The position numbers and the translations under genes were made by a program. Positions 62,122-64,000 of a stretch of DNA of 64,000 bases are shown here, piece by piece. Below the pieces are notes generated by a model, which worked only from the letters and a program-made list of their open reading frames with translations, was not told the origin of the DNA and ran no database searches. Within the stretch, counting starts at the first letter, position 1, and each line of letters starts with the position of its first letter. The stretch is from Gemmatimonadota bacterium (GTDB taxonomy: Bacteria; Gemmatimonadota; Gemmatimonadetes; Gemmatimonadales; Gemmatimonadaceae), in NCBI GenBank assembly GCA_016719105.1, contig JADKAQ010000031.1:1-64000 (forward strand). Direction: 5' to 3'.

Positions 62122-63024
62122 CTACGCGGGCACCGCTCCACCAATCTGCTCGCGGACCCACTCTCGTTGATTCAACGGAAGTGCATGTCCCTCGCCCTCA
62201 CGAACGCGCACTATAGCGGACGGTCGCTGGCGACTGATGTCCCAAACGCCACTGACCGGAGCGCTTTGGTCCTGATCGCCGTGCAAGAGCGTCACCGGCA
62301 GATTGGCCCGCAATCGTCGCAGATCGACCGACAGATCGTATCGGTAGATGGCCTCCCAGAGGGTCGACGTCGACGAGCGCCATGTCATCTGATTCATGTC
62401 TTCCACCACTTCGCGCGGGACATCACCGGCCATCATCGGTGCCGCCCACCCGAGCAGGCGGCGGCCCAGCAGACACCACAGCGCAAGTGGCACCAAATGC
62501 GTTCGTACCCATCCACTGTCGCCCTGCCTGAGAAATCGCTTGGCCTCCTCACCGCCCGTGAAGTATGGCAAGCTCACGAGCACGAGGCCGCGCACATGCG
62601 TCGGGTTTCGGGCGGCATACGTTACCGCGAGCCGCGCACCGAGCGAATGTCCCACCAGTGTTACGGGTCCGTCGGCAGCGAGCGGTGCGATGACGCGCTC
62701 GAGTTCTGCGAGATGTCGGTCGACCGAGTAGGTGGTCCACGGCTTGGGTGAGCGTCCGAAGCCGAGCAAATCGATCAACACTAGCCGATAGCGATCTGCC
62801 AGCGGGGCGACCACCAGTTCCCAGAAACGTGTGGTCGCACCGATGCCCGGTAGGAAGACCAGCAACGGGCCGCTGTCGCCGAGACGCCGCACGAACAGGG
62901 GGCGTCCGGTGTCAGCGCCGTCTGCGTCAACGATGGCCAGCGCGGCGATACCGACGGCGACGGCACCCGTTCCCAGTGCCACTCGTTTGAGCCATCGGCG
63001 ACGGGTACTACCGGGACGGTTCAT
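62122..63024 (-). CDS. exported alpha/beta hydrolase
   Basis: 300 residues. The leader with RRRWLKR and LGTGAVAVGIAALAIVDADG suggests export or a membrane anchor. Hydrolase motifs are LLVFLPGIGATTRFWELVVA (HG-equivalent PGIG), LIDLLGFGRSPKPW, VTLVGHSLGARLAVTYAARN (nucleophile Ser), LLHGDQDQSAPVS (Asp) and GEGHALPLNQ (His). The substrate is unknown. It is probably co-transcribed with the DUF4198 gene 18 bases upstream. Confidence 0.88.
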   Translation of the reverse strand: MNRPGSTRRRWLKRVALGTGAVAVGIAALAIVDADGADTGRPLFVRRLGDSGPLLVFLPGIGATTRFWELVVAPLADRYRLVLIDLLGFGRSPKPWTTYSVDRHLAELERVIAPLAADGPVTLVGHSLGARLAVTYAARNPTHVRGLVLVSLPYFTGGEEAKRFLRQGDSGWVRTHLVPLALWCLLGRRLLGWAAPMMAGDVPREVVEDMNQMTWRSSTSTLWEAIYRYDLSVDLRRLRANLPVTLLHGDQDQSAPVSGVWDISRQRPSAIVRVREGEGHALPLNQREWVREQIGGAVPA

Positions 63025-63042
63025 GGCGGTGTATCCGCCGGT

Positions 63043-63948
63043 CTATCGGCGTTTGACGGAAAACACCAGGGTGGCCCAATGTACATCCCAGTCAGCGCCG
63101 GATCCTTTGTCGGCGGGCACAATCTGCAGCGTGCGAATATTCCAGAGGCCAGACTGCGTGACCACGACGGTGGCCACGCCGCTCGCGTCGGTCTCCAACT
63201 TCACGTCGCGCGCGGCGGCACGACGTGCGGCGGCGGTGTCGGTACGCGCGCCAGGCCCGCTCGGTACGGAGCCCGCATGGAGAGAGGCCGAGACTGCAGG
63301 CTTGCCCAGCAGTACAAGCCTGACGCGAAGAGTGTCGCCAATGCGAAGCGCCGATGGATCGGAGAGCAGCACGAACTCAAGCGGGTGATCGAGCGGACGC
63401 TGGAACGCCCGTGGTCCATCACCGACCTCGACCACGGTCTTGGCGTACTTTGCGTAGCGTCGCACGATGCTATCACCGCCGACAGGCGGGAGCAAACCCG
63501 CGCGTTCATATCGCTGCCTCGCCTCCGGCGCGCCCTCCAGATCGAGGTACCGCCGAAAACTTGCCGGCGATTCGCGGACGGTTCTCGGCGCGAGCTGCAC
63601 GCCGATAAGGTGTTGGCCTGCTGTGGTGGCCGCGTGCGCGAGTCGAAGCGATTGCCCCTGCACAGACACATCGCGAACGGTGACCGCTGAGTTGGCCGTG
63701 ACGACCTGCGCTGAGATGATACGATCCGGTGCTACGGCCGACAAACTGCTCGGAAACAGGCTCGACGTCTGGCCGCTCAATTCGATGCGCCCGCCAGGCG
63801 TGACCGCAAACGCGTCAGGCACCAGCCAAAAGTCGTGTGCCGTAAGCAGTGTCGCCGAACCAGCGAACAACGCGACAACTACCGTGGCCGCCATGGCCAC
63901 AGGGCGGCGCCCAAGGCGTCGAATCGCCGAGTCTCCAGTGCGTGTCAC
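63043..63948 (-). CDS. DUF4198 periplasmic protein
   Basis: A 301-residue protein with a membrane leader (PVAMAATVVVALFAGSATLL) followed at once by TAHDFWLVPDAFAVTPGGRI, the hallmark N-terminus of DUF4198. Ig-like strands follow (LRLAHAATTAGQHLIGVQLA, LEFVLLSDPSALRIGDTLRV, TDASGVATVVVTQSGLWNIR). Members often lie beside metal (Ni, Co, Cu) transport genes, fitting the copper island. Full length. Confidence 0.85.
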   Translation of the reverse strand: MTRTGDSAIRRLGRRPVAMAATVVVALFAGSATLLTAHDFWLVPDAFAVTPGGRIELSGQTSSLFPSSLSAVAPDRIISAQVVTANSAVTVRDVSVQGQSLRLAHAATTAGQHLIGVQLAPRTVRESPASFRRYLDLEGAPEARQRYERAGLLPPVGGDSIVRRYAKYAKTVVEVGDGPRAFQRPLDHPLEFVLLSDPSALRIGDTLRVRLVLLGKPAVSASLHAGSVPSGPGARTDTAAARRAAARDVKLETDASGVATVVVTQSGLWNIRTLQIVPADKGSGADWDVHWATLVFSVKRR

Positions 63949-64000
63949 GAGCGGCGTCGGCGAGACGACCAGTGGATCGCCTGAATTTTCCAGCCCGTTG

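Overview
The window looks like chromosome of a Gemmatimonadota bacterium (probably Gemmatimonadaceae), possibly a metagenome-derived or long-read assembly. The reasons are high GC, an atypical (clade II, Sec-lipoprotein type) nosZ cluster, many secreted six-bladed beta-propeller proteins with a GRxGRGPxEF signature, and a barrel-less TonB-plug/carboxypeptidase-regulatory protein. No rRNA, tRNA or CRISPR was recognised.

Bases 1-19.6 kb form an accessory, visibly lower-GC island that is full of wreckage. Its theme is a repeated three-gene cassette: (1) a 61-70 residue secreted Cys-rich peptide, (2) an exported thioredoxin-fold protein, (3) a secreted six-bladed beta-propeller. Three cassettes are intact, at 9519-11475, 12960-15310 and 17681-19622. 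A fourth on the minus strand (5239-7735) has a frameshifted propeller and no recognised peptide. At least five more propeller copies are broken. Three IS3-family elements (3925-5197, 11785-12791, 15406-16784) sit among them, two directly abutting truncated propellers. There are two cassette types. In type I (9.5 kb, 17.7 kb) the peptide has C-x7-C-x8-C-x3-C spacing and the thioredoxin-like protein has one cysteine. In type II (13 kb, 7 kb) the thioredoxin is a DsbA-like CPxC protein, and the 13-kb peptide has 12 Cys in about 42 residues. I propose a disulfide-peptide secretion/maturation or signalling system, reminiscent of the Bacteroidota NVEALA-peptide/6-bladed-propeller/TlpA neighbourhoods. 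The function is inference.

Bases 19.7-54 kb look like ordinary chromosome. They hold an RND efflux set (one adaptor, two divergent pumps), a PAS-GGDEF cyclase, a ScfR-like regulator, an M20 peptidase, and a minus-strand LolA-like/LspA/thioredoxin operon. An S41 peptidase, an alpha/beta hydrolase and a glycosyltransferase follow. Then comes a nitrous-oxide reductase cluster (divergent Rrf2/NsrR-like regulator; nosZ, nosB-like, nosL, nosD, nosF, nosY, cytochrome c), followed by DDAH, argJ, a redoxin and the plug protein. This segment carries two kinds of short dispersed repeat and many copies of a GTTAGGC/GCCTAAC heptamer that is nearly absent on both sides.

Bases 54.5-64 kb are a copper/metal island. 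A -35/-10 promoter overlaps a CsoR-type operator and drives an HMA protein, an anchored cupredoxin, a CopA ATPase, CsoR and a thioredoxin. Next are a palindromic operator, a frameshifted secreted protein, a Met/His-rich 543-residue protein, an alpha/beta hydrolase and a DUF4198 protein.

Frameshifts occur in several otherwise conserved genes (nosB/nosL junction, nosD, the 59.4 kb gene), so some breakage may be assembly error rather than decay.
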